Assembly: GCA_963664625.1 (NCBI GenBank)
Contig: OY761541.1
Span: forward strand, 3,410,001-3,474,000
Reading direction: 5' to 3'
DNA: 64,000 bases
Source of the DNA: CBDCFV01 sp963664625
GTDB taxonomy: Bacteria > Chloroflexota > Dehalococcoidia > Lucifugimonadales > UBA3495
Made by a program: the position numbers and the translations under genes. Shown piece by piece: positions 17,195 to 24,926 of this stretch; position 1 is the first letter of the stretch, and every line of letters begins with the position of its first letter. A model generated the notes under the pieces. That model saw nothing but the letters and a program-made list of their open reading frames with translations. It did not search any database and was not told the DNA's origin.

Positions 17195-18082
17195 ATGCAA
17201 CGCAACCTGATCGGCTACGGCCGGAACGTCCCTCAAATATCCTGGCCCGGCGGCGCACGGATCGCCGTTTCCTTGGTGGTCAATTACGAAGAGGGCGCCG
17301 AGTATTCCACCTTGGACGGCGACTCTCACCACGAGACTAACGGAGAGGTGCCGTCGCCCGTCCCCTTGGGAGACCGCGACCTCAACAACGAGTCGTTTTT
17401 CGAGTACGGCAGCCGCGTCGGCGTTTGGCGGCTTCTGGACATGTTCAAGCGCTACGGCGTCTCCAGCACCTTCTACTGCTGCGCCCTGGCTCTGGAGCGT
17501 AACCTGGAGGTGGCCCGCGAGATCGCCGCCGACGGCCACGAGGTCTGCGGCCACGGCTACCGCTGGGAGGAGTACCACCTGATGGACCGCGACTCGGAGC
17601 GGGAGGCCATCGCCAAGACCGTCGAGTCGCTGGAGCGCACCACGGGACAGCGCACCGTGGGTTGGTTCACCCGGTACGGCCCCAGCGTCAACACCCGCGA
17701 CCTGGTTGTTGAGCATGGCGGGTTTATTTACGACAGTATCGGTATGAACGACGACCTCCCCTACTACGTCACCGTCCAGGACCAACCTTGGCTGGTCGTG
17801 CCCTACAGCATGGAGACCAACGACGCCCGGTTCTGGCGGGGCGGGTTGGTCAGCGTCAACGACTTCTACGAATACCTGAAGGAGACTTTCGACTGCCTCT
17901 ATGAGGAGGGCCGCACCCACCCGAAAATGATGTCCGTCGGCCTCCATTGCCGCATCGCCGGCCGCCCTGCCCGCTCACGCGGCTTGGAAAAGTTTCTCCA
18001 GTATTGCGGCCAGTTCCCCGGGGTATGGTTCGCCCGCCGGGACGAGATCGCCCGCTGGTGGCTGGAGCACTACCCAGCTTGA
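17195..18082 (+). CDS. Polysaccharide deacetylase (NodB/PuuE-like)
   Basis: A 295-residue enzyme of the carbohydrate esterase 4 fold. RIAVSLVVNYEEGAEYS, VGVWRLLDMFKRYGVSSTFY, DGHEVCGHGYRWEEYHLM and the C-terminal HCRIAGRPARSRGLEKFLQY match the PuuE-like cytosolic subgroup, whose members include cofactor-free allantoinases. No purine-catabolism genes surround it, so either amide hydrolysis of a small molecule or a sugar deacetylation is possible. It lies about 95 bp upstream of the selenoprotein gene in the same orientation. Confidence 0.88.
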   Translation: MQRNLIGYGRNVPQISWPGGARIAVSLVVNYEEGAEYSTLDGDSHHETNGEVPSPVPLGDRDLNNESFFEYGSRVGVWRLLDMFKRYGVSSTFYCCALALERNLEVAREIAADGHEVCGHGYRWEEYHLMDRDSEREAIAKTVESLERTTGQRTVGWFTRYGPSVNTRDLVVEHGGFIYDSIGMNDDLPYYVTVQDQPWLVVPYSMETNDARFWRGGLVSVNDFYEYLKETFDCLYEEGRTHPKMMSVGLHCRIAGRPARSRGLEKFLQYCGQFPGVWFARRDEIARWWLEHYPA

Positions 18083-18176
18083 CATGCCATTCGGTCCTGG
18101 ACTACTTTTGTAGCCGCGCCCCGTCCCTTGTGAATGGCGGCCAACATTAACGCCTAACCCTTACGGAGGAATACCC

Positions 18177-19376
18177 ATGCCCAGACTGGAATTGCTCAGT
18201 GAAGTGCAACGAAAGATGCTCCAGATGTTCCCCTGCATGGAGCACGACGACACCCCGTGGACGCCCATGCGCAAGCCGCTGTCGCAAAGCAGGCTGGCGT
18301 TGGTGACCTCTGCCGGACTGCACGTCCGCGGCGACCGACCATTCATCACCGATCACAAGAGCGGCGGCGACTCATCCTACCGGGTCATACCCCTCTCTAC
18401 TAGCGCGAGCGATATCATTCAAAGCCACGTCAGCATCGGCTTCGACCACACCGGCATTTACCGCGACATCAACGTTACCTTCCCTATCGACCGTCTCCAG
18501 GAGTTAGCCGACCGGGGCGAAATTGGCTCCCTTGGCGAAAACAACTACTCCTTCATGGGCGCCCTGCGGGACGCTTCCATGGTGGCCAACCGGACCGGGC
18601 CGGAGGTTGCCCAAAGACTCTTGGACGAGGGCGTAGACGTAGTCCTGCTGACACCTACTTGACCCCTCTGCTCACACGCGGTCAGCGTGTTGGCCAGGTG
18701 CTTCGAGGAAGCCGGCATCCCTACCACCGGCATCGTGTTCGTTAAGGAACACGCCGCCAGGGTCAAGCCTCCCCGGATGCTGTGGGTGCCCTACTTTTTC
18801 GGCAACACGTTGGGTAAGGCTAACGACCCCGAACTACAGCACCGCGTGCTGCGGGCCACGCTGGACTTGCTGGAATACGAGAGCGGCCCGGTCTTGGAGG
18901 AGTTCCCCGACGATACCGTTCCGGAGTTGCTGTTGCAGGCTTCCGAGGCTGCTCCTTCGGACCAGACTCGGGAGATGGACCCCGCCGACGAACTTACCGC
19001 TCTCCGTGCCTATTACGAACGTTGGGTGGACAACCACGACGGGCGCACCAACGTCGGCGTATGCGGCGTGCCGCAGCGCCGGTTCCGGGGCGTGGTCCGC
19101 TTCCTGGAGGGCTACGTCAGCAGAGAACAGACCGACTCCCCGGACCGGCCCGATGGAACGGGCGTGCCCCAATACATCCGCTACTGCGTCGACGACCTCA
19201 AGGCCTTCTACTACGAGGCGCGGATGGAGCAGCGGCCTCAAGCGACCGACGGCGAAATCCACGAGTGGTTCTGGGGCGAGACCGCCATGGGGCAGTTCAT
19301 CGTGAAGCTGGCAGCCCACATGAACGAGTCCGACGACGCCGACACCAAGGCCATCCCCTACGGGCTGGCGCGGTAG
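18177..19376 (+). CDS. Selenoprotein B-type reductase (glycine/sarcosine/betaine/proline reductase family), UGA = Sec
   Basis: The frame contains a single in-frame TGA at codon 162 (18660-18662) and otherwise runs 399 codons. The residues around it read LLTPT-U-PLCSHAVSVLARCFEEAGIPTT, so the Sec would start a UxxC redox motif in the place expected for GrdB/PrdB-like proteins. Conserved landmarks on both sides (LALVTSAGLHVRGDRPF, DIIQSHVSIGFDHT, PPRMLWVPYFFG) show one protein. A SECIS hairpin follows. The start has a GGAGGAAT site. Canonical members reduce amino acids in anaerobes; what this SAR202-like version reduces is unknown. Confidence 0.88.
18674..18690 (+). promoter_or_regulatory. Bacterial SECIS element
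   Basis: Immediately downstream of the TGA, ACACGC (18674-18679) and GCGTGT (18685-18690) form a perfect six-base-pair stem capped by the loop GGTCA. The apical GGUC lies 17-20 nt after the TGA, the spacing and loop sequence recognised by SelB in E. coli-type SECIS elements. The hairpin lies inside the coding region, as it must in bacteria. Confidence 0.88.
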
Positions 19377-19636
19377 GACCTTTTCATTCTCTTGTCTTTC
19401 CCGCGCAGGCAGGAAACCATATTGTCTTGCCGCAAGAAGGTTGGTATAAGCCACGGTGATGTGGCTTCCCGCTTTCGCGGGAAAGACGGGACCCATGTAA
19501 TCCAAACCTGAAAAATGAAAAGACCTCGGCTGGCGCGGCAGGTTTCCTCGTGCCCGCCCAAGGATGTTTGCTATAATTTTGACAGGGGCCGGTCTGACAT
19601 GTGCGGCCTCATCGGTCCTTGCCAAGGCGCAATTGC
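19377..19636. repeat. Intergenic region with dispersed palindromic repeats
   Basis: No gene is seen between the selenoprotein gene and tRNA-Arg. The sequence holds two members of the dispersed family with CCCGC...GCGGG cores: an imperfect one at about 19398-19420 and a clear one at 19461-19490 (TTCCCGCTTTCGCGGGAA). Their opposite orientations could let the interval fold as one long hairpin. Confidence 0.5.
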
Positions 19637-19713
19637 GTCCCAGTAGCTCAGGTGGACAGAGCGGCTGCCTTCTAAGCAGCGGGTCGCGGGTTCGAATCCT
19701 GCCTGGGACGCCA
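19637..19713 (+). tRNA. tRNA-Arg (anticodon UCU)
   Basis: A complete cloverleaf: acceptor GTCCCAG/CTGGGAC, D stem GCTC/GAGC, anticodon stem GCTGC/GCAGC around CTTCTAA (TCT), T stem GCGGG/CCTGC with TTCGAAT. Discriminator G is at 19710 and an encoded CCA at 19711-19713. It marks the left edge of a gene-poor structured region and the defence-rich island that follows. Confidence 0.95.
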
Positions 19714-19873
19714 AAACAGCCACGAATCGGCTCCAATTCCCCCGCTTGCCTGACAGAGACCGGCTTAGCCGTCTCCGTCCGCGGTGTGCAGGCTGGAGGA
19801 AAGCGGCTCACGCTTGGTGCGGGCGAGACGCCAGCGCTCCTTTGTGGCGAGGTTTCCGGGGAGGGTTGACGCT

Positions 19874-20255
19874 GAGCAACGGGTGGAAACGCCGAGGTCA
19901 CGACCGCTTCTATGACCTGATGACTCCTCATCTTGCACTTTCGCCTTCTCCGGCAGACCGCGAGGCTTGAAAAGCCCTGGACCGGTCGACGCAGCCGACA
20001 TTGACCCGGCGGCGCAGCGGTCCTCCGCCGGTCCCTTTGCATACTGCCGGGAAGTTTGCCCCCGGACGACTTCGGGGGCGCGATTATGCAAGGAAATTTC
20101 CTCTCGCGGGAGGTCTCATCGCCTGCCTGAAAGCAGGCGGAATGATAAAGGAAGTCAAACCCGGGACGCCGGTTATGGGCGGCGATCAAAGCACCGCCGC
20201 GCCGCAAACAGGCCCGGAAGGACCTGCTGGGCGATACCGTTTCCACCCGTTGCTC
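19874..20255. ncRNA. Candidate structured non-coding RNA closed by an 18-bp helix
   Basis: GAGCAACGGGTGGAAACG at 19874-19891 is perfectly complementary to 20238-20255. The 346 nt between them fold into many local stems: AGGTCA/TGACCT (19895-19918), TTGCATA/TATGCAA (20037-20091) enclosing GCCCCCG/CGGGGGC (20058-20079), CCTC/GAGG (about 20100-20113), GCCTGC/GCAGGC (20121-20138) and others. No convincing ORF is present. I could not match it to RNase P RNA (no GAGGAAAGUC core), SRP, 6S or a known riboswitch. A short mobile element with 18-bp inverted termini is the alternative. Strand is undetermined. Confidence 0.45.
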
Positions 20256-20335
20256 TTGCGCCGTTTCCCCAGGGTTGGGCAACCAGGACGTTTCACATAG
20301 GCATCCGCCGGTTTCGCATAGGCATTCGTCGGTTG

Positions 20336-20385
20336 CCCCTGAGTGTACCCCCTGCAACAGTCAGAGGGGGATTTATAATCAGGGG
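20336..20385. other. Two-tier hairpin in the non-coding stretch after the candidate RNA
   Basis: CCCCTGA (20336-20342) pairs with TCAGGGG (20379-20385), and inside it CCCCCT (20348-20353) pairs with AGGGGG (20365-20370). Just before it, about 20294-20332 holds two near-identical 20-bp units (CATAGGCATCCGCCGGTTT-like). The whole stretch 19714-20677 shows no credible gene. Confidence 0.4.
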
Positions 20386-20677
20386 CCTCCTTCCGGTTGA
20401 GTTGGGGGTCGGGCTGCGCAGTCCCGGCCCGCTTTCCAGTGGTTACAGGCTAGAGAGGTGCAATCCTGTATGTCAACGGGGAAATGTCAGTGGCGGGGCT
20501 TTTCGCTCTTCGCTGGGAAATACTTTGCACATGCCTTGGGTAGACGCCTTGGTTGTTGGCGAACTGCCTGACCACGGAATCGTCCAGTATTTGAAGCTGC
20601 TGGCGTAGTTTAGCTTGCACATACAGATTCTTTGGGTATTGCCGCTCGACTGGCGAAGTATCTCAAAGTGGGGAAAC

Positions 20678-21991
20678 ATGGCGAATCACGAACATATTGA
20701 ACTCTTGCGCATGGGTGTATCGGAATGGAACGATTGGCGCAAGAACAATGATACTATTAAGCCAGACTTGAGTGGAGAGGAACTTCCCCGGGAACTCTCT
20801 GGCGCTGATCTTTCAAGATGCAACCTTGCTGGTTCCATGTTAGGCCGTCACAACCTCACCGGCACCGATCTATTAGGTGCTGACTTGTCGGGCGCCGATG
20901 TCACTTATTCCAGCCTATCGGGCGCTAACTTGACCCTTGCTAATCTCGATAACGCCAAGTTGATGCAAGCTGATCTCGTTGGCTGCAATCTGTCGCTCGC
21001 GAAACCGTGGAAAGCCGAAATCTTCTGGGATGTTCAAGTGCTTAAGTCGCCTCATAACTACGACGATAATCAACAAGCCGACGCATTTGTCGAGACAGTC
21101 GGAGAATTGTTAAGCGAAATTCGTATAAATTCGCAAGGCTACGAATATTACAACGGGAAAGTACCTTTCTATTTTCGTGGAGAATCCAAGACGGAGTGGG
21201 AATTATGCCCCGCGATAATGCGAGACGAGTCTCTTTCTGAGTATGAGGGGCAAATGCTAGTGGACCTGGCATCCAAGCGTCCAGAAGATTTTAATGAGAT
21301 GCCATCGGCCCTAGCTCAGTGGGTGCTGGCTCAGCACCACGGTCTTCCAACCCGTTTTCTGGACATTACCAAGAACCCGCTGGTGGCCCTATTTAACGCT
21401 TGCCGGGAGAACCCTGAAGACTCAGGACGATTGCACGTGTTCGTGGTTCCTCCCGAACTGGTTAAACCCTTCAGCAGTGATACCGTTAGTGTCATATCTA
21501 ACTTTGCTCGCCTGACACCAGACGATCAAAAGTTGATTCTTGGGGATGAAGGATTCAAAAACGATAGCTATGTATGGTTTCAAACCAATCGCTATCCCGA
21601 GGCTATGGGAAGGTTGTACCAACTTGTTCAACAAGAGAAACCTTATTTTGCCGAACGGATTGATCCCAGGGACCTATACAAAGTTTTCATTGTGGAACCG
21701 CAACAATCCCTTGAACGTATCCGAGCCCAGTCGAGCGCTTTCTTGGTATCGGCTTTCCACAGACGGTTCGAGGAAACGAAAATCTTGGAAGTTAATCCGC
21801 ATATCCCGGTGTATGACCATTATGTACTGACTGTCCCGGGGGGAAGCAAGGCCTCTCTTATGGAAGAATTGGCGCTGGCGAACATAACAGAAGAAAGTTT
21901 GTTTCCGGGGTTGGATTCATCGGCATCGTCGGTTGTGAAATACTATCGTCATATAATATCGGATGGACCACCAAAATACCGTTTGGAATAG
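20678..21991 (+). CDS. Pentapeptide-repeat plus FRG-domain protein
   Basis: 437 residues from ATG 20678, preceded by GTGGGG; an upstream in-frame start at 20615 adds an unconvincing leader. Residues about 40-108 are pentapeptide repeats (LSGADLSRCNLAGSML, LLGADLSGADVTYSSL, LSGANLTLANL), a right-handed beta helix. Residues about 164-250 are an FRG domain (FYFRGESKTEWELCPAIMR ... HHGLPTRFLDITKNPL). FRG domains are found in phage-, plasmid- and defence-associated proteins, with unproven function. The fusion and its place beside a DpnI-like gene suggest a defence role. Lower GC than its neighbours points to transfer. Confidence 0.8.
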   Translation: MANHEHIELLRMGVSEWNDWRKNNDTIKPDLSGEELPRELSGADLSRCNLAGSMLGRHNLTGTDLLGADLSGADVTYSSLSGANLTLANLDNAKLMQADLVGCNLSLAKPWKAEIFWDVQVLKSPHNYDDNQQADAFVETVGELLSEIRINSQGYEYYNGKVPFYFRGESKTEWELCPAIMRDESLSEYEGQMLVDLASKRPEDFNEMPSALAQWVLAQHHGLPTRFLDITKNPLVALFNACRENPEDSGRLHVFVVPPELVKPFSSDTVSVISNFARLTPDDQKLILGDEGFKNDSYVWFQTNRYPEAMGRLYQLVQQEKPYFAERIDPRDLYKVFIVEPQQSLERIRAQSSAFLVSAFHRRFEETKILEVNPHIPVYDHYVLTVPGGSKASLMEELALANITEESLFPGLDSSASSVVKYYRHIISDGPPKYRLE

Positions 21992-22073
21992 AGTGTGCTT
22001 ACAAATCCGTCCCAAGTTACAAGGTAGCGATAGCGTTCCGAATTAGATGGTCTGCCTAGGCGCAACGGTACGA

Positions 22074-22157
22074 TGGATTCCCGCCTTCGCGGGAACGACA
22101 GGTTAGTTGGCTGAAATGACGATTTGGGTAGTGCGCGACGTTTTGAGATAGTTTCTA
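22074..22157 (+). repeat. Dispersed palindrome-plus-tail repeat, copy A
   Basis: GGATTCCCGCCTTCGCGGGAA is followed about 60 bp later by the tail CGTTTTGAGATAGTTTCT. The same pairing of palindrome and tail recurs near 31.7, 37.4 and 57.2 kb. Confidence 0.6.
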
Positions 22158-22205
22158 CGAGATTTATAGCAGCGAAACCGGCGTTGGAGAAATATAGAGC
22201 CTTTC

Positions 22206-22991
22206 ATGGACTTGAAACTAGACCCAAGTATTGCCGACCAATACACAAACCGCAGCCAAATCGCCCGGATTGTTACGGAAGCTTGGGCAAACTCTAACTT
22301 ATACTGCCTTGCGTGCCCCTCAGACCATCTCACTGCTGCCAGAGCCAACACGCGCGTACGCGACTTTTCTTGCCCCGCCTGTGACACGTCTTACCAACTG
22401 AAGAGTAAGAATGGTAGGCATGGCAGGGTAGTCGGAAACTCTGCCTATGGTCCCAAAATCGCCGCGATTGACGAAGGGCGGGCGCCCCATTACATGTTCC
22501 TGAATTACAGCGGGGACAGTTGGACCGTGACCGGACTGTTTGTTGTTCCGGGTCATTTCATTACCAGAGGCGTGGTCCAGAAAAGGGAGCCACTGAGACC
22601 GACCGCGAGAAGGGCCGGTTGGGTGGGGTCCAACATATTGTTAGACAAGGTTACGCCGGAAGGTCGAATCAGCCTCTTGTCCGAAGGCGCTTACCGAGAC
22701 CCTTCCGTTGTGCGAGCGGAGTGGAGAAAGGTCGCGTTTCTCGGTTCGGATATACGAGCCCGTGGAGGTTGGGGAGCGGATGTCTTGTCCTGCGTTCGCC
22801 AGATGGAGTTTGAGACCGGTTATAGTGAATTTACTCTGAAATCCTTCTACACTCGCTTTACTGAATCATTGTCCCGGTTGCATCCAGACAATAACAATGT
22901 CCAGGCTAAAATCCGTCAGCAGCTTCAGGTGCTGAGAGACGGCGGAATGTTGGAATTTCTCGGTCGTGGGCGTTATCGCGTCATTTCTTGA
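22206..22991 (+). CDS. dpnI: DpnI-like methyl-directed restriction endonuclease
   Basis: A 261-residue protein that aligns by eye over its whole length with DpnI, which cuts Gm6ATC. A Cys4 zinc site is at 34, 37, 56 and 59. The nuclease motif uses Asp53 and Lys66 (YQLKSKNG), and the block PLRPTARRAGWVGSNI is highly conserved. The C-terminal winged helix ends IRQQLQVLRDGGMLEFLGRGRYR. The DpnI catalytic Glu64 is Gln here, a change seen in some PD-(D/E)XK enzymes but able to weaken catalysis. No methyltransferase is adjacent, as expected for an enzyme attacking methylated foreign DNA. Confidence 0.92.
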   Translation: MDLKLDPSIADQYTNRSQIARIVTEAWANSNLYCLACPSDHLTAARANTRVRDFSCPACDTSYQLKSKNGRHGRVVGNSAYGPKIAAIDEGRAPHYMFLNYSGDSWTVTGLFVVPGHFITRGVVQKREPLRPTARRAGWVGSNILLDKVTPEGRISLLSEGAYRDPSVVRAEWRKVAFLGSDIRARGGWGADVLSCVRQMEFETGYSEFTLKSFYTRFTESLSRLHPDNNNVQAKIRQQLQVLRDGGMLEFLGRGRYRVIS

Positions 22992-23094
22992 GCAGAAGTT
23001 AAGGCCAAGTCCACATACTTGACAATTCCGCCGTTTCGATCAACGATCTCGATCCGTTCACGTCTGGACGAGATTTTGAATCGAGGGAACGACA

Positions 23095-23577
23095 GTGACT
23101 CAGAGAGTACGACGCACCAATTCATCCAAAGTTCTGGAAACGGCGCGTGAGCGATTGCTGGCATCGGCGGTCAAGCAGCGGGCGAAGAACGTCTATTTCT
23201 TGGAACGCTGCTTCGAAGAGGTGGGATGCACTTGCGGTCCCCTCCGGCAAGAACTGCGGGAACTCCAAGAGCAACATCGAGCGGAAACCGAACGGCAGAA
23301 GCTTGAACTCGAAAATTCGGAGTTGGGCCGGCGCATCAACGAGGTGCGTGAGAAGATATTTGAAATCGACCGGATAGAGCACCGGGTCTTGGATAAGGTC
23401 GCAAAACAGGCTTATGCGTTTCTGGGAGTATGGCTCCTCGACCAAGTCAGGGTCGGAAACGCCGGTATACTGGACCTTGAAGACAACGACCTCGGGCGCT
23501 GCTACGCGGAAGCTTGGTACGCTGGGTGGCGGCCAAAGTCGTTACAAAACTCTCACGAGACAGTCGAGGACAGATAA
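23095..23577 (+). CDS. Hypothetical coiled-coil protein
   Basis: A 160-residue protein I do not recognise. A basic N-terminus is followed by a Cys pair (GCTCG at about 44-48), a long charged coil (about 50-95, QELRELQEQHRAETERQKLE) and a C-terminal helical patch with several Trp/Tyr (CYAEAWYAGWRPK). It starts about 100 bp after the DpnI-like gene on the same strand and may belong with it. Confidence 0.6.
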   Translation: MTQRVRRTNSSKVLETARERLLASAVKQRAKNVYFLERCFEEVGCTCGPLRQELRELQEQHRAETERQKLELENSELGRRINEVREKIFEIDRIEHRVLDKVAKQAYAFLGVWLLDQVRVGNAGILDLEDNDLGRCYAEAWYAGWRPKSLQNSHETVEDR

Positions 23578-23579
23578 GC

Positions 23580-23861
23580 TCAAAGCAAGCCCTTCCTATA
23601 AATGCAAACCCCTGCCGAATCTACATGGGCCTTGAGCGGTGGGTAGCTGGTGTGTTCGTAAGCCTGCACGCCGCATTTCTGGGGAACATCGTGGGTCAAC
23701 ACGACCCGTCCCGCTTCTGCTGCCCACTCGAGGACTACCGGGTCGTCTGCCGTGGTCAAGCCCACTTCTTGGACTCGGACAATGTCGAGGTAAGGATTTC
23801 GTTGTCTTAGACCAAGTACGATGTTGATGTTGAAATTTTCGTCCGCGAGGAACCGAATCAA
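23580..23861 (-). CDS. DUF5615 PIN-like toxin candidate, shortened
   Basis: A 93-residue protein with the family start IRFLADENFNINIVLGLRQ and the core VVLEWAAEAGRVVLTHDVP. It is about 30-40 residues shorter than the paralogue at 24927-25319, and its C-terminus after the HDVP motif diverges, so a frameshift or truncation is possible. It overlaps the DUF433 partner by four bases. The pair resembles PIN-like/antitoxin TA modules. Confidence 0.7.
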   Translation of the reverse strand: MIRFLADENFNINIVLGLRQRNPYLDIVRVQEVGLTTADDPVVLEWAAEAGRVVLTHDVPQKCGVQAYEHTSYPPLKAHVDSAGVCIYRKGLL

Positions 23862-24235
23862 TCAATCAGCCCTTTGGCTCGCGCCCGCTCCAATATCCGG
23901 TTGGTGTGTTCGATATACTCAGGTTGGGACGTGATTTCTTCCCGGATTCTCTCTGCTTTCTCAGCGCGTAACCTCAGGTATTCGTCGACTTCGGTCTTGT
24001 TTTCCCGGTAATAGGCAAGCACGGCTTCCGCGTCAGCGAGCTTGACCGTGTCAAATCGGTGGGCGAGTTGCGCCGGGGTCCTGGCGCCCAGTTTGTGCGC
24101 TTCCAGGAAAATTTCCAAGCTGATGCGGGTCCCGATAATCCGTACCTGACCATCGGGATGGTTATGCAGGGGCACCCCTTCCTGTGGCAGACTTTTAATG
24201 GTTATGGGGTTGTACGGTATGTTCGGTACGGGCAT
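23858..24235 (-). CDS. DUF433 antitoxin candidate
   Basis: A 125-residue protein with the DUF433 pattern VRIIGTRISLEIFLEAHKLGARTPAQLAHRFDTVKLADAEAVLAYYRENK. This is a small winged-helix-like DNA-binding fold, followed by a charged helical tail. DUF433 genes normally precede DUF5615 genes and are predicted antitoxins and autorepressors. That is the arrangement here. Confidence 0.8.
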   Translation of the reverse strand: MPVPNIPYNPITIKSLPQEGVPLHNHPDGQVRIIGTRISLEIFLEAHKLGARTPAQLAHRFDTVKLADAEAVLAYYRENKTEVDEYLRLRAEKAERIREEITSQPEYIEHTNRILERARAKGLID

Positions 24236-24300
24236 GGTATTTCCAACGGGTTTCGTTGATCACTAAGTTTCCCGGCGGTCGTTGGCCGCGGGACTCGCTA

Positions 24301-24711
24301 TTACGTCAAGAGCCGGACGATTACGGCGGCTACGGTGATGGCTACGATATTCAGGAAACCGATACCCACTACCAGCATGGTAAGGTTATTCATTCGACCG
24401 TGTAGGACCCTCTGGTCTTCTTTAATGAGATTGAGGGAATTGTTCAGGTCCTGCTTGGTGTTGTTCAAGTCCTCTCTGAAGAGATTGAGGGCGTTGTTCA
24501 CGTCCTGCTTGGTGTTGTTCAAGTCCTCTCTGAAGAGATTGACGGCGTTGTTCAGGTCCTCTCTGAGGAGATTGACGGCATTGTTCAGGTCCTCTCTGAG
24601 GAGATTGACGGCGTTGTTCACGTCCTGCTTGGTGGCCAGAGTCTCGTTCATCCGGTCAACCCGGTCCTCCAAACGGCTAACCCTGGCTTCAAGTGTATTT
24701 TGGTCAACCAC
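24301..24711 (-). CDS. Repeat-rich coiled-coil protein with C-terminal membrane helix
   Basis: A 136-residue protein. The N-terminal LEARVSRLEDRVDRMNETLATKQ leads into 11-residue units (LREDLNNAVNL, FREDLNNTKQD and variants) up to about residue 95. One membrane helix ends the protein (TMLVVGIGFLNIVAITVAAVIV). The repeats are also near-identical at DNA level, so the coil can change length by recombination. It lies between two DUF433/DUF5615 modules. The function is unknown. Confidence 0.7.
   Translation of the reverse strand: MVDQNTLEARVSRLEDRVDRMNETLATKQDVNNAVNLLREDLNNAVNLLREDLNNAVNLFREDLNNTKQDVNNALNLFREDLNNTKQDLNNSLNLIKEDQRVLHGRMNNLTMLVVGIGFLNIVAITVAAVIVRLLT
24425..24625. repeat. In-frame 33-bp and mixed tandem repeats
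   Basis: Units such as GTTGTTCAGGTCCTCTCTGA recur about six times, with spacing of 33 or 54 bp, inside the coiled-coil gene. All spacings are multiples of three, so gain or loss of a unit keeps the frame. Confidence 0.75.
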
Positions 24712-24805
24712 GATAATCTGCCCCTACGTCGTATTCCCTAGCCAAATGTTCTGTCCGGTGGTGCGTGGGAGGGTCAAGAAATTGTACCACTTTGCATCAC
24801 TTCCT

Positions 24806-24861
24806 ATATTCCAACAACCTCACCACTTCGTCCCCCACCTCCGTCGTGGAGGCGCTGCCGC
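24806..24861 (-). pseudogene. Duplicated 3' end of a dehydrogenase gene
   Basis: This stretch repeats, with very few differences, the last 50-odd bases of the dehydrogenase gene at 25679-25735, including the codons for GSASTTEVGDEVVRLL and a near-terminal stop. Upstream in coding direction the similarity ends after a few codons. It is either the tail of a lost paralogue or a copy made when the intervening TA module (24927-25630) was inserted. Confidence 0.7.
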
Positions 24862-24926
24862 GGGGGCATTTGGCGTTCCTCACGTCCTGACCCGATGGCG
24901 ACGTTCCTCAACTTGAAGTTCGCTAT

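Noticed and set aside
18660..18662. Reading the TGA as a nonsense mutation (pseudogene)
   Set aside because: Both flanks are well conserved, the position is the family's redox-active residue and a SECIS with the right loop and spacing follows. Recoding is the better explanation.
19874..20255. RNase P RNA, group I/II intron, or 6S RNA
   Set aside because: The length and terminal helix suggested rnpB, but the universal GAGGAAAGUC core and its partner are absent on both strands. Intron domain V or P7 motifs and the 6S open bubble were also not found.
18834..20357. A 507-codon minus-strand frame
   Set aside because: It runs antisense to the selenoprotein gene, through tRNA-Arg and the structured non-coding region; no coherent protein emerges.
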